NCBI GenBank assembly: GCA_015060225.1
Contig: SUYX01000004.1
Span: forward strand, 1 to 64,000
Length of the DNA: 64,000 nt
Source: Bacteroidales bacterium
GTDB lineage: Bacteria > Bacteroidota > Bacteroidia > Bacteroidales > UBA932
Reading direction: 5' to 3'
Of this stretch, positions 1-8,320 are shown in pieces. Position 1 is the stretch's first letter, and the number at the start of each line of letters is the position of its first letter. The notes under the pieces are model-generated. The model was not told where the DNA came from. It saw only the letters and a program-made list of their open reading frames with translations, and ran no database searches. A program made the translations under genes and the position numbers.

Positions 1-69
1 AGAGAAGTTAAGCCCGTTAGCGCCGATGGTACTGCTATACCAAGTGGGAGAGTAGGTAGCCGCCAACTT
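1..69 (+). rRNA. rrf: 5S ribosomal RNA, 3' part (truncated by window start)
   Basis: The first bases match the 3' half of bacterial 5S rRNA: the AAGCCCGTTAGCGCCGATGG loop and helix region, then GTGGGAGAGTAGGTAGCCGCC near the 3' end. The 5' half lies outside the window. A rho-independent terminator follows directly, so this is the last gene of an rRNA operon coming from the left. The exact 3' end is uncertain by a few bases. Confidence 0.9.
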
Positions 70-73
70 TGAG

Positions 74-109
74 GACCTTCAATCAGAGATGATTGGAGGT
101 CTTTTTTTT
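74..109 (+). terminator. Rho-independent terminator of the rRNA operon
   Basis: An 11-bp stem (GACCTTCAATC, 74-84, pairing with GATTGGAGGTC, 91-101, one G-U pair) with a 6-base loop is followed by eight T residues (102-109). It lies five bases after the 5S rRNA. Confidence 0.93.
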
Positions 110-130
110 GTGCCGTTGATAATCAGTCGT

Positions 131-161
131 TTGTACAAAGAGACAACGTCACTTTGTACAA
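131..161. promoter_or_regulatory. Perfect inverted repeat, candidate operator upstream of porin gene
   Basis: TTGTACAAAG (131-140) and its exact reverse complement CTTTGTACAA (152-161) are separated by 11 bases. Each arm contains the self-palindrome TTGTACAA, with centres 23 bp apart. The pair lies just upstream of the presumed -7 element of the porin gene, a position suited to a dimeric repressor or activator. It has no U-tract and is not a terminator. Confidence 0.5.
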
Positions 162-188
162 TTTGAACTTTTCTTGCTTTATTTTGTT

Positions 189-196
189 TATCTTTG
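189..196 (+). promoter_or_regulatory. Bacteroidota -7 promoter element (TATCTTTG) of porin gene
   Basis: TATCTTTG fits the Bacteroidota -7 consensus TAnnTTTG and ends 21 bases before the porin start codon. A TTTG at 162-165 could be the -33 element, although its spacing of 23 bases is slightly long. Confidence 0.55.
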
Positions 197-217
197 TGAG
201 AATCTAATTTTATTGTT

Positions 218-1291
218 ATGAAGAGAACTATTTTTTCATTTCTGGCATGTACATTTCTTCTGGCTGCCTCTTTTTGTTTACAGGCTCAAGAGAATGTTTT
301 ATATAAGATTACAAACAAGGGAGTTGTTAAATACTCAATTCTTGATGGAAAGCAGGAGAGTCTTAATGTCATTAAACCTATTCTTATTTTTAAGACCCGT
401 TATGAGATGGATACCGAGGAGGGTTATTCAAGATTTTCTGTAAAGAATGCCCGTTTGGGTGTTCAGGGAGACCTCTCAAAGATGTTGTCTTATAAATTTA
501 TGGTAGATTTTTCAGCTGAGAACAAGTTGAGTGTGCTTGATCTTTATGCTGTTTTGAAGCCTTCCAAAAGATTGTCATTTACATTGGGCCAACAGGGTCT
601 TTCACTTTTCAATTCATGGGCAGTATCACCTAATTCTGTAGACTATGTCAACAGACCGTTTATAGGTAAGTATTTTATTTCAAGCCGCGATATTGGACTT
701 TCAATGAAATATGCTCTCAAGAACCAGGGATTCCCCATTAATGCCGAGTTGGGCGTTTATAACGGTACCGGTATCAATAATCCTACTTGGAACAAGTCTG
801 TAGCTGTAGGTGGAAGACTGGAGTTCGGTTCTACAAAGAAGGGTTTCAGAACTTCAGCCAAGTTCTATAATCTGAAAAATGCAGACGGTTTTACCGATAC
901 ATATTGGGGTGCTGATGTGAGATATGCCGGCAGTGACTTCAAGATTGAAGCTGAATACATGACTAAAGAGTTAAATGATAGAAATCCTGGTGCATTGAAT
1001 GCTGCCTATATACAAGGTATGTACAAGATTAAGGTAAATGATCCTTCTATAAGCAGAATTGAGCCTGTTCTCAGATGGGATGGAATGGGATATGACATTA
1101 CCGACAGAGGTCTTGGGGTAAACAGGATTACTGTTGGAGCGAATTTGGTATTCAAGACCACTTCATTTACAAATATGCTCAGAATCAATTATGAGCACTA
1201 TTTCAATAACAGCATGGATCTTTCAGCTCTGTTCAAGACTCCAATATATAACTCAGACAAACTATCGTTGGAATATCTGTTATATTTCTAA
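218..1291 (+). CDS. Outer-membrane porin, phosphate-selective porin O/P-like
   Basis: The 357-residue protein starts with a clear signal peptide (residues 1-23, cleavage near LQA-Q) and continues as alternating short beta-strand segments rich in aromatic residues. It ends in a C-terminal beta-strand finishing YLLYF, with the terminal Phe typical of outer-membrane beta-barrels. The overall pattern (VKNARLGVQGDLSK, LGQQGLSLF, an internal GVYNGTG stretch) resembles the OprO/OprP-like porin family of Bacteroidota. It is monocistronic: its own -7 element and an inverted repeat lie upstream and a strong hairpin follows. The substrate cannot be read from the sequence, and phosphate specificity should not be assumed. 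Confidence 0.75.
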   Translation: MKRTIFSFLACTFLLAASFCLQAQENVLYKITNKGVVKYSILDGKQESLNVIKPILIFKTRYEMDTEEGYSRFSVKNARLGVQGDLSKMLSYKFMVDFSAENKLSVLDLYAVLKPSKRLSFTLGQQGLSLFNSWAVSPNSVDYVNRPFIGKYFISSRDIGLSMKYALKNQGFPINAELGVYNGTGINNPTWNKSVAVGGRLEFGSTKKGFRTSAKFYNLKNADGFTDTYWGADVRYAGSDFKIEAEYMTKELNDRNPGALNAAYIQGMYKIKVNDPSISRIEPVLRWDGMGYDITDRGLGVNRITVGANLVFKTTSFTNMLRINYEHYFNNSMDLSALFKTPIYNSDKLSLEYLLYF

Positions 1292-1300
1292 TGGAAGAAG

Positions 1301-1344
1301 ACAAACAGAAAAAGGTGACCGTAAGGCCACCTTTTTCTGTTTGT
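1301..1344. terminator. Bidirectional terminator between porin gene and DUF1015 gene
   Basis: A 20-bp stem (1301-1320 with 1325-1344, one mismatch) closes on a GTAA tetraloop. A and T runs inside the stem (AAAAAGGTG / CACCTTTTT) supply a U-tract in both directions. It lies between two convergent genes ending at 1291 and 1355. Confidence 0.85.
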
Positions 1345-1354
1345 ATATGAAAGG

Positions 1355-2602
1355 TTATCTTTCCAATTTGTGGATTGCAAGACCACTCTGGAGCTTAGGC
1401 TCAAACCAGGTGGTTTTTGGAGGCATGATATTGCCTGTATCTGCAATGTCAATCAACTGTTTCATTGAAACAGGGTACAATGCGAATGCTGCAACCATTT
1501 CCCCTGAGTCAACCCTTTTCTTGAGCTCACCAAGGCCACGGATACCACCTACAAAGTCAATTCTCTTGGATGTTCTGAGGTCTTTGATATCGAGAAGCTT
1601 GTCAAATACAAGATTTGAGCATACAGTTACATCCAAAACTCCAATTGGATCTGAATCGTCGTATGTACCCTCTTTAGCCTGCAGTGAATACCACTCACCT
1701 GCAATGTACATTGAGAAGTTGTGCAGTCCCGATGGTGTATAGATTTCTGTACCTTTTTTCTCAACAACAAAATCATCGCCCAATTTCTCAATGAACTGCT
1801 CTGCTGTCATACCGTTAAGGTCTTTAACCACACGGTTGTAGTCAATGATCTTGAGGTGGCTCTCTGGGAATACTACTGCCATAAAGTAGTTGTACTCCTC
1901 ATCACCTGTATGGTTAGGGTTGTTGCGTTTCTTCTCCTCACCTACAAGGGCCGCAGCAGCAGTTCTGTGGTGACCGTCGGCAACGTAGAAAGCAGGGATT
2001 GTAGCAAAGATATTGGTGATTGCTGCAATATCCTCCTCGTTGTCAATTACCCAGAATTTGTGCCCGAAACCGTCAACAGGAGCAATGTAATCGTACTCTA
2101 TCTCTTTTGTCCTGATGGTTCTCTCTACGATTTCGTTTATTTGGGCATTGTCGGGATAAGCAAAGAATACAGGTTCAAGGTTGGCATTCTGATTCCTTAC
2201 GTGAATCATTCTGTCTTCCTCTTTGTCCTTGCGGGTAAGCTCATGTTTCTTGATCTTTCCTGTCATGTAGTCCTCTACATTTGCACACACTACAAGACCG
2301 TACTGTGTTCTGCCTTCCATTGTCTGGGCATATACATAGTAGTTCTCTTTTGAATCCTGAACAAGCCATCCTTTCTCCTGCCACAGCTTGAAGTTCTCTA
2401 CAGCTTTGTCATATGCTGCCTGACCGTGTTCGTCTGCAATAGGATCAAAATCAATCTCAGGTTTGATGATATGTAGAAGCGATTTTTCACCTGCCTCAGC
2501 TTTTGCTTCTACAGAGTTAAGTACGTCGTATGGGCGTGAAGCTACCTCTGCTGCAATTGCTTTAGGAGGGCGGACAGCTGCAAATGGTTTTACTTTTACC
2601 AT
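1355..2602 (-). CDS. DUF1015 family protein, SerK-like candidate in serine operon
   Basis: This 415-residue cytoplasmic protein starts MVKVKPFAAVRPP, the N-terminal signature of DUF1015 proteins (PF06245). Residues 209-213 (DGHHR, in VADGHHRTAAA) resemble the DGHxR / GHRR motif of the ParB/sulfiredoxin/SerK fold, where archaeal SerK is an ADP-dependent free-serine kinase. It is the last gene after serC and serA (24 bases from serA), an arrangement I recall as recurrent in Bacteroidota. A role in serine phosphorylation or breakdown is therefore reasonable but is inferred from motif and context. The family's function was not established to my knowledge. Confidence 0.8.
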   Translation of the reverse strand: MVKVKPFAAVRPPKAIAAEVASRPYDVLNSVEAKAEAGEKSLLHIIKPEIDFDPIADEHGQAAYDKAVENFKLWQEKGWLVQDSKENYYVYAQTMEGRTQYGLVVCANVEDYMTGKIKKHELTRKDKEEDRMIHVRNQNANLEPVFFAYPDNAQINEIVERTIRTKEIEYDYIAPVDGFGHKFWVIDNEEDIAAITNIFATIPAFYVADGHHRTAAAALVGEEKKRNNPNHTGDEEYNYFMAVVFPESHLKIIDYNRVVKDLNGMTAEQFIEKLGDDFVVEKKGTEIYTPSGLHNFSMYIAGEWYSLQAKEGTYDDSDPIGVLDVTVCSNLVFDKLLDIKDLRTSKRIDFVGGIRGLGELKKRVDSGEMVAAFALYPVSMKQLIDIADTGNIMPPKTTWFEPKLQSGLAIHKLER

Positions 2603-2626
2603 AGTTTATTCAGTTTTTAAATGTTT

Positions 2627-3547
2627 CTATTTGTTTACCTGGAATCTCTTGTTGCCTGTAGTGAAGAAATCTACAATCTGGTTTGCTGCTGCAAGACCTG
2701 CATTTACGTTAGCCTCTGCAGTTTCTGCACCCATCTTTTTAGGTGTGCCAAACACACGTTTGCCAAACTCCTCAGCTATTGCAGCGTGGTTTGCTGTTGC
2801 AACATCTGTGATGTATTTGAGATCTTCCCTCTCTCTCAATACTTTGATTAGCTCTTCTTCGTTGATAACCTCTTTTCTGGCAGTATTTACAAGACATCCT
2901 CCCTTAGGCATTCTTGAAAGGAGGTTGTATCCGATAGAGTTCTTTGTCTGCTCGGTTGCAGGGATATGCAACGATACAAAGTGAGAATTCTCATACAGGT
3001 CCTCAAGGGTTTTTGCAACAATTACACCCTCTTTCTCCATAGCTTCTGCCGGAACGAACGGGTCGAATGCCATGATGTTCATACCAAAACCTCTTGCATG
3101 GTCTGCTACAAGACGGCCAACATTTCCGTATGCCTGGATACCCAGGGTCTTGCCTTTAAGCTCAGAACCTGTTCCAGGGGTAAGCTGGTTCCTGCTCATG
3201 TAAATCATGAAGCATAGGGCAAGTTCTGCAACTGCATTTGAGTTCTGGCCAGGGGTGTTCATTGCGACAATACCTTTTGCTGTACAAGCGGCAAGATCCA
3301 AGTTGTCAAAACCGGCACCTGCCCTGACAACAATCTTAAGGTTCTTTGCAGCTTCAACCACTTCTGCAGTAACCTTGTCTGAACGTACAATCAGTGCATC
3401 AACATCTGCAACGGCTGCAAGGAGCTCCTCAGGAGAGGTATATTTCTCAAGGGCTGCAAATTCATAGCCTGCATCCTCAACTATTTTTCTGATACCGTCA
3501 ACTGCCACTTTTGAGAATGGCTTTTCGGTTGCTACCAATACTTTCAT
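2627..3547 (-). CDS. serA: D-3-phosphoglycerate dehydrogenase, short Lys-type
   Basis: It oxidises 3-phosphoglycerate to 3-phosphohydroxypyruvate with NAD, the first step of serine synthesis. At 306 residues it has only the substrate- and nucleotide-binding domains and no C-terminal ACT domain, so serine feedback through ACT is not expected. The dinucleotide loop reads AYGNVG (139-144), with Ala in place of the first Gly of GxGxxG. The substrate Arg is R224 (NTARKE). The catalytic His expected in TPH is Lys270 (TPKKMGAET). This Lys form is the type III-K enzyme known from Bacteroidota and Entamoeba. It lies between serC (84 bases upstream) and the DUF1015 gene. Confidence 0.9.
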   Translation of the reverse strand: MKVLVATEKPFSKVAVDGIRKIVEDAGYEFAALEKYTSPEELLAAVADVDALIVRSDKVTAEVVEAAKNLKIVVRAGAGFDNLDLAACTAKGIVAMNTPGQNSNAVAELALCFMIYMSRNQLTPGTGSELKGKTLGIQAYGNVGRLVADHARGFGMNIMAFDPFVPAEAMEKEGVIVAKTLEDLYENSHFVSLHIPATEQTKNSIGYNLLSRMPKGGCLVNTARKEVINEEELIKVLREREDLKYITDVATANHAAIAEEFGKRVFGTPKKMGAETAEANVNAGLAAANQIVDFFTTGNKRFQVNK

Positions 3548-3631
3548 AATATGTTTTTCTTTTTAAGTGTTTTTATAAAAAATACATGGGGTGCCGGCAT
3601 ATTGCAGACACTCCCATGTTAAAGCGGTCAA

Positions 3632-4714
3632 TTATTTATGAAGCTGCTCAAACTCCTGCATACAAGCAACAAGTGCCTCTACAGCCTCTTTTGGACATGC
3701 ATTGTAGATAGAAGCCCTGAAACCGCCAACTGAACGGTGTCCCTTGATACCTACCATACCGCGCTCTTTTGCAAATTTGAAGAACTCGTCCTGAAGCTCC
3801 TCTTTGCCTGGAGCCATCACAAAACATACATTCATCAATGAACGGTCCTCTTTTGCTGCAGTTCCTACGAACAATGGGTTTCTGTCAATCTCATTGTAAA
3901 GAAGCTCAGCTTTCTCTTTGTTCATCTTGTACATAGCCTCAAGACCACCCTGCTCTTTAACCCATTTCAGGGTCTCGTGCATTACAAAGATAGGGAATAC
4001 TGGAGGGGTGTTGAACATAGATCTGTTCTTTGCCTCATCTGTATAGTGTGTGCGGTAGTCAACCATTGTCTGGATAGGACGGCCAGTATTGCCAAGAAGA
4101 TCCCTGCGTACGATTACAAAAGTTACACCTGCAGGACCTACATTTTTCTGAGCTCCACCGTAGATCATACCGTATTTCTTAACATCAACAGGACGGCTCA
4201 TGATGTCTGATGACATATCAGCAACCAAAGTTACAGGAGAGTCAATGTCCTCATGGATCTCTGTTCCGTAGATTGTATTGTTGGTAGTGATGTGGAAGTA
4301 GTCTACATCTGTAGGGATTGTATATCCTTTTGGAATATATGAGTATGTCTTGTCCTCAGATGAAGCCACTATCTCCACTTCTCCGTAGAATTTTGCCTCT
4401 TTTGCAGCTTTTTTAGCCCAAACACCTGTCTGAAGGTATGCAGCCTTTGTTTTCATTAAGTTTGCAGGAACCTCAAAGAACTGGGTTGAAGCGCCACCGC
4501 CAAGGAACATTACTGCATAATCTTCAGGAATGTTAAGCAACTCTCTCCAAAGCTGCTCTGTCTCAGCCATGATTCTTTCCCAACCCGGTGTACGGTGAGA
4601 AATCTCAAGAATACCTATACCTGTGTTGTCAAAATCTCTGATGGCCTCAATTGCAGATTCAATGGCCTGTTTAGGCAATACGCAAGGGCCGGCGTTGAAG
4701 TTATATGCTTTCAT
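3632..4714 (-). CDS. serC: Phosphoserine aminotransferase
   Basis: It transfers the amino group of glutamate to 3-phosphohydroxypyruvate, giving phosphoserine (and in many bacteria an intermediate of vitamin B6 synthesis). The 360 residues match the family length. Visible marks are [10 protein letters not shown] at the N-terminus, the phosphate-binding GGGAS (72-76), HRTPGW near 40, and the pyridoxal phosphate lysine K190 in [11 protein letters not shown]. It is the first gene of the serC-serA-DUF1015 unit, with a -7 promoter element 44 bases upstream. No phosphoserine phosphatase gene is present nearby. Confidence 0.96.
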   Translation of the reverse strand: MKAYNFNAGPCVLPKQAIESAIEAIRDFDNTGIGILEISHRTPGWERIMAETEQLWRELLNIPEDYAVMFLGGGASTQFFEVPANLMKTKAAYLQTGVWAKKAAKEAKFYGEVEIVASSEDKTYSYIPKGYTIPTDVDYFHITTNNTIYGTEIHEDIDSPVTLVADMSSDIMSRPVDVKKYGMIYGGAQKNVGPAGVTFVIVRRDLLGNTGRPIQTMVDYRTHYTDEAKNRSMFNTPPVFPIFVMHETLKWVKEQGGLEAMYKMNKEKAELLYNEIDRNPLFVGTAAKEDRSLMNVCFVMAPGKEELQDEFFKFAKERGMVGIKGHRSVGGFRASIYNACPKEAVEALVACMQEFEQLHK

Positions 4715-4757
4715 ATCCGATATTTTATTAGTTTTTAACAGTTTTAGATTATAAAAT

Positions 4758-4765
4758 CAAAGATA
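4758..4765 (-). promoter_or_regulatory. Bacteroidota -7 promoter element of serC-serA-DUF1015
   Basis: On the minus strand this reads TATCTTTG, a full match to TAnnTTTG. It lies in the AT-rich 82-bp gap between pyrI and serC, 44 bases upstream of the serC start codon. Confidence 0.6.
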
Positions 4766-4796
4766 ATAACTTTTACTTATAATCTTTAATGAAATA

Positions 4797-5270
4797 CTAA
4801 TTTTCTGTTATAATTTTTAAATTGTCAGATCCGGTATTCTTTTCACAGTAACGGCAATGCAACTTGAGGATTCCTCCTTCGTATGTAGTGGTGAATCTTG
4901 TTGTTATAGGCTGATGGTTTGTGATGCATTTTGGGTTTGCACATTTTACAATGCCCGCAATTTCGTTGGGAACACGGAGAACCTTCTTTTCAACTACCTC
5001 AAAATCCTTGATTATATTGATTTTGGCATCTGGAGCTACAAGGGCAACCTTGTTGATCTCCGCCTCTTCAAAGAATCTGTCAGCAACTTTGATGATGGCT
5101 TTTTTGCCAAGGAGTTTGCTGTCGAGGTTCATTCCAAATGTAATCTGGTTGGGACAATCCTTGAGCCCGAGGATACTGATTACCTTAAACAGCTGGTTTG
5201 CAGGTATATGATCCAGAACAGTGCCATTCTTAATGGCGCTTACTTTCAATTCTTTTCCACCTTTTTCCAT
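4797..5270 (-). CDS. pyrI: Aspartate carbamoyltransferase regulatory chain
   Basis: This is the regulatory subunit of aspartate transcarbamoylase, which binds nucleotide effectors and holds catalytic trimers together. The 157 residues contain the N-terminal allosteric domain (VSAIKNGTVLDHI, with LKDCPNQITFGMNL) and the C-terminal zinc domain with four ligands C110, C115, C139 and C142 in the usual CxNxxC...CxxC spacing. It follows pyrB by 25 bases, so the holoenzyme subunits are co-expressed. Confidence 0.96.
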   Translation of the reverse strand: MEKGGKELKVSAIKNGTVLDHIPANQLFKVISILGLKDCPNQITFGMNLDSKLLGKKAIIKVADRFFEEAEINKVALVAPDAKINIIKDFEVVEKKVLRVPNEIAGIVKCANPKCITNHQPITTRFTTTYEGGILKLHCRYCEKNTGSDNLKIITEN

Positions 5271-5295
5271 ATTGTCTTTTTTTTATTCCCGATAA

Positions 5296-6201
5296 TTATT
5301 TATAGCCCAGCAGATATGCAATGATTGCCATTCTGGCATACACACCGTTTTCTGCCTGTTTGAAATAATATGCATGTTTGGTTTCGTCAACATCCTGTGC
5401 AATCTCAGTCACCCTTGGTAGCGGATGGAGAATCTTCATGTTCTCCTTTGCACCGCCAAGCATGGAGGCTGTGAGGTTGTATGTGTTCTTTACCTTCTCG
5501 TACTCCATAGGGTCGGTAAACCTCTCCTGCTGTACGCGTGTCATATATAGGATGTCGCAGTTGTTTATGCTGCTTTCAAGGTCTCTGGTTTCGTGATATG
5601 GAATCCCTTTTGAATCGAGGAAATCCTTGTATTCCTGAGGCATCTTGAGTTCATCGGGAGCAGTGAAGGTGAAATTGGGGTTGAAATGTGACATTGCCTG
5701 CAGCAGTGAGTGTACGGTACGTCCGTACTTGAGGTCTCCCACCATGTTTATACTCAGGTCTGTAAGTCTTCCCTGAGTCTGTTTTATGGTAAACAGGTCA
5801 AGCATTGTCTGTGAAGGGTGCTGGTTTGCACCGTCACCTGCATTTATTACCGGAACAGAGGCAACCTCTGATGCATATCTGGCAGCTCCTTCCAGTGGGT
5901 GCCTCATGACAATGAGGTCTACATAATTTGATACCATCTTTATGGTGTCCTTAAGGGTTTCACCCTTGCTCACACTTGTATTTCCTGCATCCGAGAATCC
6001 GATTACTCTGGCTCCCAGTCTGTTTGATGCAGTCTCAAAACTAAGGCGTGTCCTTGTTGACGGTTCAAAGAACAGTGTGGCAATGACTTTGTCACGCAGG
6101 ATAGGCTGAACCTTGTTCTTTTCAAACTCCTGTGCCACATCCAGAACATGCAGCATCTCTTCCTTAGTGAAATCGTGGATGGAAATTAGACTTTTAGGCA
6201 T
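5296..6201 (-). CDS. pyrB: Aspartate carbamoyltransferase catalytic chain
   Basis: It condenses carbamoyl phosphate and aspartate, the committed step of pyrimidine synthesis. The 301-residue protein carries the carbamoyl-phosphate loop [12 protein letters not shown] (45-56), [22 protein letters not shown], and [11 protein letters not shown] near the C-terminus. It is the middle gene of yigZ-pyrB-pyrI, with gaps of 12 and 25 bases. No PyrR-type attenuator is evident in front of it. Confidence 0.97.
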   Translation of the reverse strand: MPKSLISIHDFTKEEMLHVLDVAQEFEKNKVQPILRDKVIATLFFEPSTRTRLSFETASNRLGARVIGFSDAGNTSVSKGETLKDTIKMVSNYVDLIVMRHPLEGAARYASEVASVPVINAGDGANQHPSQTMLDLFTIKQTQGRLTDLSINMVGDLKYGRTVHSLLQAMSHFNPNFTFTAPDELKMPQEYKDFLDSKGIPYHETRDLESSINNCDILYMTRVQQERFTDPMEYEKVKNTYNLTASMLGGAKENMKILHPLPRVTEIAQDVDETKHAYYFKQAENGVYARMAIIAYLLGYK

Positions 6202-6213
6202 ATCTCTTAACGT

Positions 6214-6864
6214 TTAAATATTTTCTTCCTGTTGTTCCTGAGGTTCAATTTTCTCTATCCTGCACCCTTCCAGCTTGTCAAAGCTTTCCAGGAACCCGTC
6301 AACGAGGGCAAGCCGTACATCAGCCTTCAGGGAGCAGTTAAGGTCGAACTGCTGGTCTGTGGGGGTAAGTCCCAGATCCTTGAGCCTCTTCATTACCGCA
6401 TTCATCTGCAGATAATCAAAAATAATCCTGTATGGTTCCGTTGCAATTTTCTCTATGATGGTGGCGTTTGCAATGGCGTCGGCTGTAGATGTCTTGTATG
6501 CCCTTATAAGCCCCGGTACACCAAGCTTTATTCCGCCAAAATATCTTACTACAACTACGAGAATGTCACTGAGCCCAGCAGAGAGGATCTGTCCGTAAAT
6601 GGGTCTTCCTGCTGTAGATGACGGTTCGCCGTCATCATTCATCCTCCAGATGGCACCGGTGTGCCCCAGACGGTACGCATAGCAGTGGTGACGGGCATCA
6701 TAATACTCCTTCTTGAGCTCCTGTATGATTGACTTTATCTCCTCTTCTGTGGTTACCGGATAAGCAAAAGCAAGAAACTTGCTCCCATTGTCCTTGAAAA
6801 GGCCTGTTGAGAGCTCTGAAATGCTCTTGAAACAATCTGAAACCTGAGTTTTATTAGTATCCAT
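6214..6864 (-). CDS. yigZ: YigZ/IMPACT family protein
   Basis: This 216-residue protein belongs to the UPF0029/IMPACT family. The central block runs HHCYAYRLG and DDGEPSSTAGRPIYGQI, with VVRYFGGIKLGVPGLIRAY, and is followed by a small alpha/beta C-terminal domain. Family members act in translation-related processes in eukaryotes, while the bacterial function is unsettled. It is first in the transcription unit with pyrB and pyrI, 12 bases ahead of pyrB. A near-consensus -7 element (TAACTTTA on the minus strand, 6874-6881) lies about 10 bases ahead of the start codon. Confidence 0.88.
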   Translation of the reverse strand: MDTNKTQVSDCFKSISELSTGLFKDNGSKFLAFAYPVTTEEEIKSIIQELKKEYYDARHHCYAYRLGHTGAIWRMNDDGEPSSTAGRPIYGQILSAGLSDILVVVVRYFGGIKLGVPGLIRAYKTSTADAIANATIIEKIATEPYRIIFDYLQMNAVMKRLKDLGLTPTDQQFDLNCSLKADVRLALVDGFLESFDKLEGCRIEKIEPQEQQEENI

Positions 6865-6928
6865 ACTAAAATGTAAAGTTAGAAAAAAAATTGATGATAG
6901 CCGCCAATATTATTCAAAAAAAATATCG

Positions 6929-6936
6929 TAACTTTG
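6929..6936 (+). promoter_or_regulatory. Bacteroidota -7 promoter element upstream of pRiA4b-like gene
   Basis: TAACTTTG is a full TAnnTTTG match. It helps decide the start of the next gene, because an in-frame ATG at 6891 would lie upstream of this promoter while the ATG at 6966 lies 29 bases downstream. Confidence 0.55.
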
Positions 6937-6965
6937 AACTTAAAGATACTAAGGAATTCGCACAT

Positions 6966-7454
6966 ATGATTTACAAGTATAAAGCATCAATTCCGGGCAG
7001 CAAAGTCTTTATGAGGGAATATGAGATAAAAGGTGAGACTTCCCTCTATAAACTGCATGATTATTTGCAGAATGACTTCGATTTCTCTCCAGACCAGATG
7101 GTGGCATTCAGAGGTTTGGACGGGAATGGCAGATCCCGCAGCGAGTATGGCCTCTTTGATATGGGGGACGGCTCAATGGACATGATAACTGTAGAGAAGA
7201 CTGTTGCCAAAGGTGAGGTTACTCTCTCCTATGTCTTTGATATAAGAAAGGACAGGGTTATAAACCTTACCCTCATGGGAGAGGTTCCGGTTTCACCAAG
7301 GGCATCATATCCTAGACTTGTTGCAGAAAAAGGGAGAAATCCCGAACAGTTTGCGGATAAATATGATGATTTGGACCAGTATTCGGAGCCTGCAATGGAG
7401 AGGGAAGAGGATTCTTTTTTCATGGATGAGGAGCTTCCCGATGGAGAAGAGTAA
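6966..7454 (+). CDS. pRiA4b ORF-3-like domain protein
   Basis: This 162-residue soluble protein has the N-terminal pattern of the plasmid pRiA4b ORF-3-like family (PF07929): MIYKYKASIPGSKVFMREYE, then LHDYLQNDFDFSPDQMVAF. It has a long acidic C-terminus. The ATG at 6966 is preferred over 6891 because it sits behind a -7 promoter element and at the start of the conserved domain. It is followed closely by miaA (8 bases), suggesting co-transcription. Function unknown. Confidence 0.75.
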   Translation: MIYKYKASIPGSKVFMREYEIKGETSLYKLHDYLQNDFDFSPDQMVAFRGLDGNGRSRSEYGLFDMGDGSMDMITVEKTVAKGEVTLSYVFDIRKDRVINLTLMGEVPVSPRASYPRLVAEKGRNPEQFADKYDDLDQYSEPAMEREEDSFFMDEELPDGEE

Positions 7455-7462
7455 GATACCGG

Positions 7463-8320
7463 ATGCAGAAGGAGCTCACTATAATACTCGGACCCACAGG
7501 AGTTGGCAAAACTGATTATTCCATTGACCTTGCATTGGAATACGGATCTCCAATAATAAACTGTGACTCCCGACAAATCTATATGGAGATGGATATAGGT
7601 ACCGCATCCCCTACAGCAGAACAGCTGGAGAGGGTGCGGCATTATTTTATACACACCCATAGCGTTACCCAATATTACACGGCAGGGCTCTATGAACTTG
7701 AGGCCATGGCACTGCTTGAAGAACTGTTCAAGACCCATGACCGCCTGGTAATGGTTGGAGGAAGCGGCATGTACATAGATGCCCTATGCAACGGGCTGGA
7801 CGATTTTCCACCGGCTGACATGACATTACGCAATGCCCTTATGGAGAGGTTGGCGGATGAAGGGATAGAGAGCCTGAGAAATGAATTGAGGGTTCTGGAC
7901 AGGGCCTCATATGATACTATAGATATTGCCAATCCGCAGAGGGTTGTGAGGGCTTTGGAAGTCACCCTGCAGACCGGGCGTAAATTCTCGGACTGGAAAA
8001 GCGCTCCCAAGAAAGTACGCCCGTTTGCCATAAAAAAGATAGGAATAAACAGGGACAGGGATGAACTCTACGGCAGAATAAACCGTAGGGTGGACCTTAT
8101 GATGGAGCAGGGGCTCCTCAAAGAAGTTGAGGGACTTGTCCAATATAAAAACCTCCCTGCACTCAAAACGGTAGGTTACAGGGAGATATTCGATTATTTT
8201 GATGGAAAGCACTCTCTTGAAACTGCTGTAGAACTCATAAAACGCAACTCCCGCCACTATGCCAAAAAGCAGTTGACCTACTGGGGCCGGGACAGGGAGA
8301 TACAGTGGCTGATGTTCTAG
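7463..8320 (+). CDS. miaA: tRNA dimethylallyltransferase
   Basis: It transfers the dimethylallyl group to A37 of tRNAs that read UNN codons. The 285 residues are slightly short for the family. Visible motifs are the P-loop GPTGVGKT (10-17), DSRQIY (35-40) with MDIGTASP, the GGSGMYIDAL substrate segment, and the C-terminal KTVGYREIFDYF. Its stop codon overlaps that of the convergent phosphoesterase gene within the palindrome CTAG (8317-8320). Confidence 0.95.
   Translation: MQKELTIILGPTGVGKTDYSIDLALEYGSPIINCDSRQIYMEMDIGTASPTAEQLERVRHYFIHTHSVTQYYTAGLYELEAMALLEELFKTHDRLVMVGGSGMYIDALCNGLDDFPPADMTLRNALMERLADEGIESLRNELRVLDRASYDTIDIANPQRVVRALEVTLQTGRKFSDWKSAPKKVRPFAIKKIGINRDRDELYGRINRRVDLMMEQGLLKEVEGLVQYKNLPALKTVGYREIFDYFDGKHSLETAVELIKRNSRHYAKKQLTYWGRDREIQWLMF

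Noticed and set aside
6891-6965. Longer N-terminus for the pRiA4b-like protein
   Set aside because: The extra 25 codons lie across the TAACTTTG promoter element and precede the conserved domain start.
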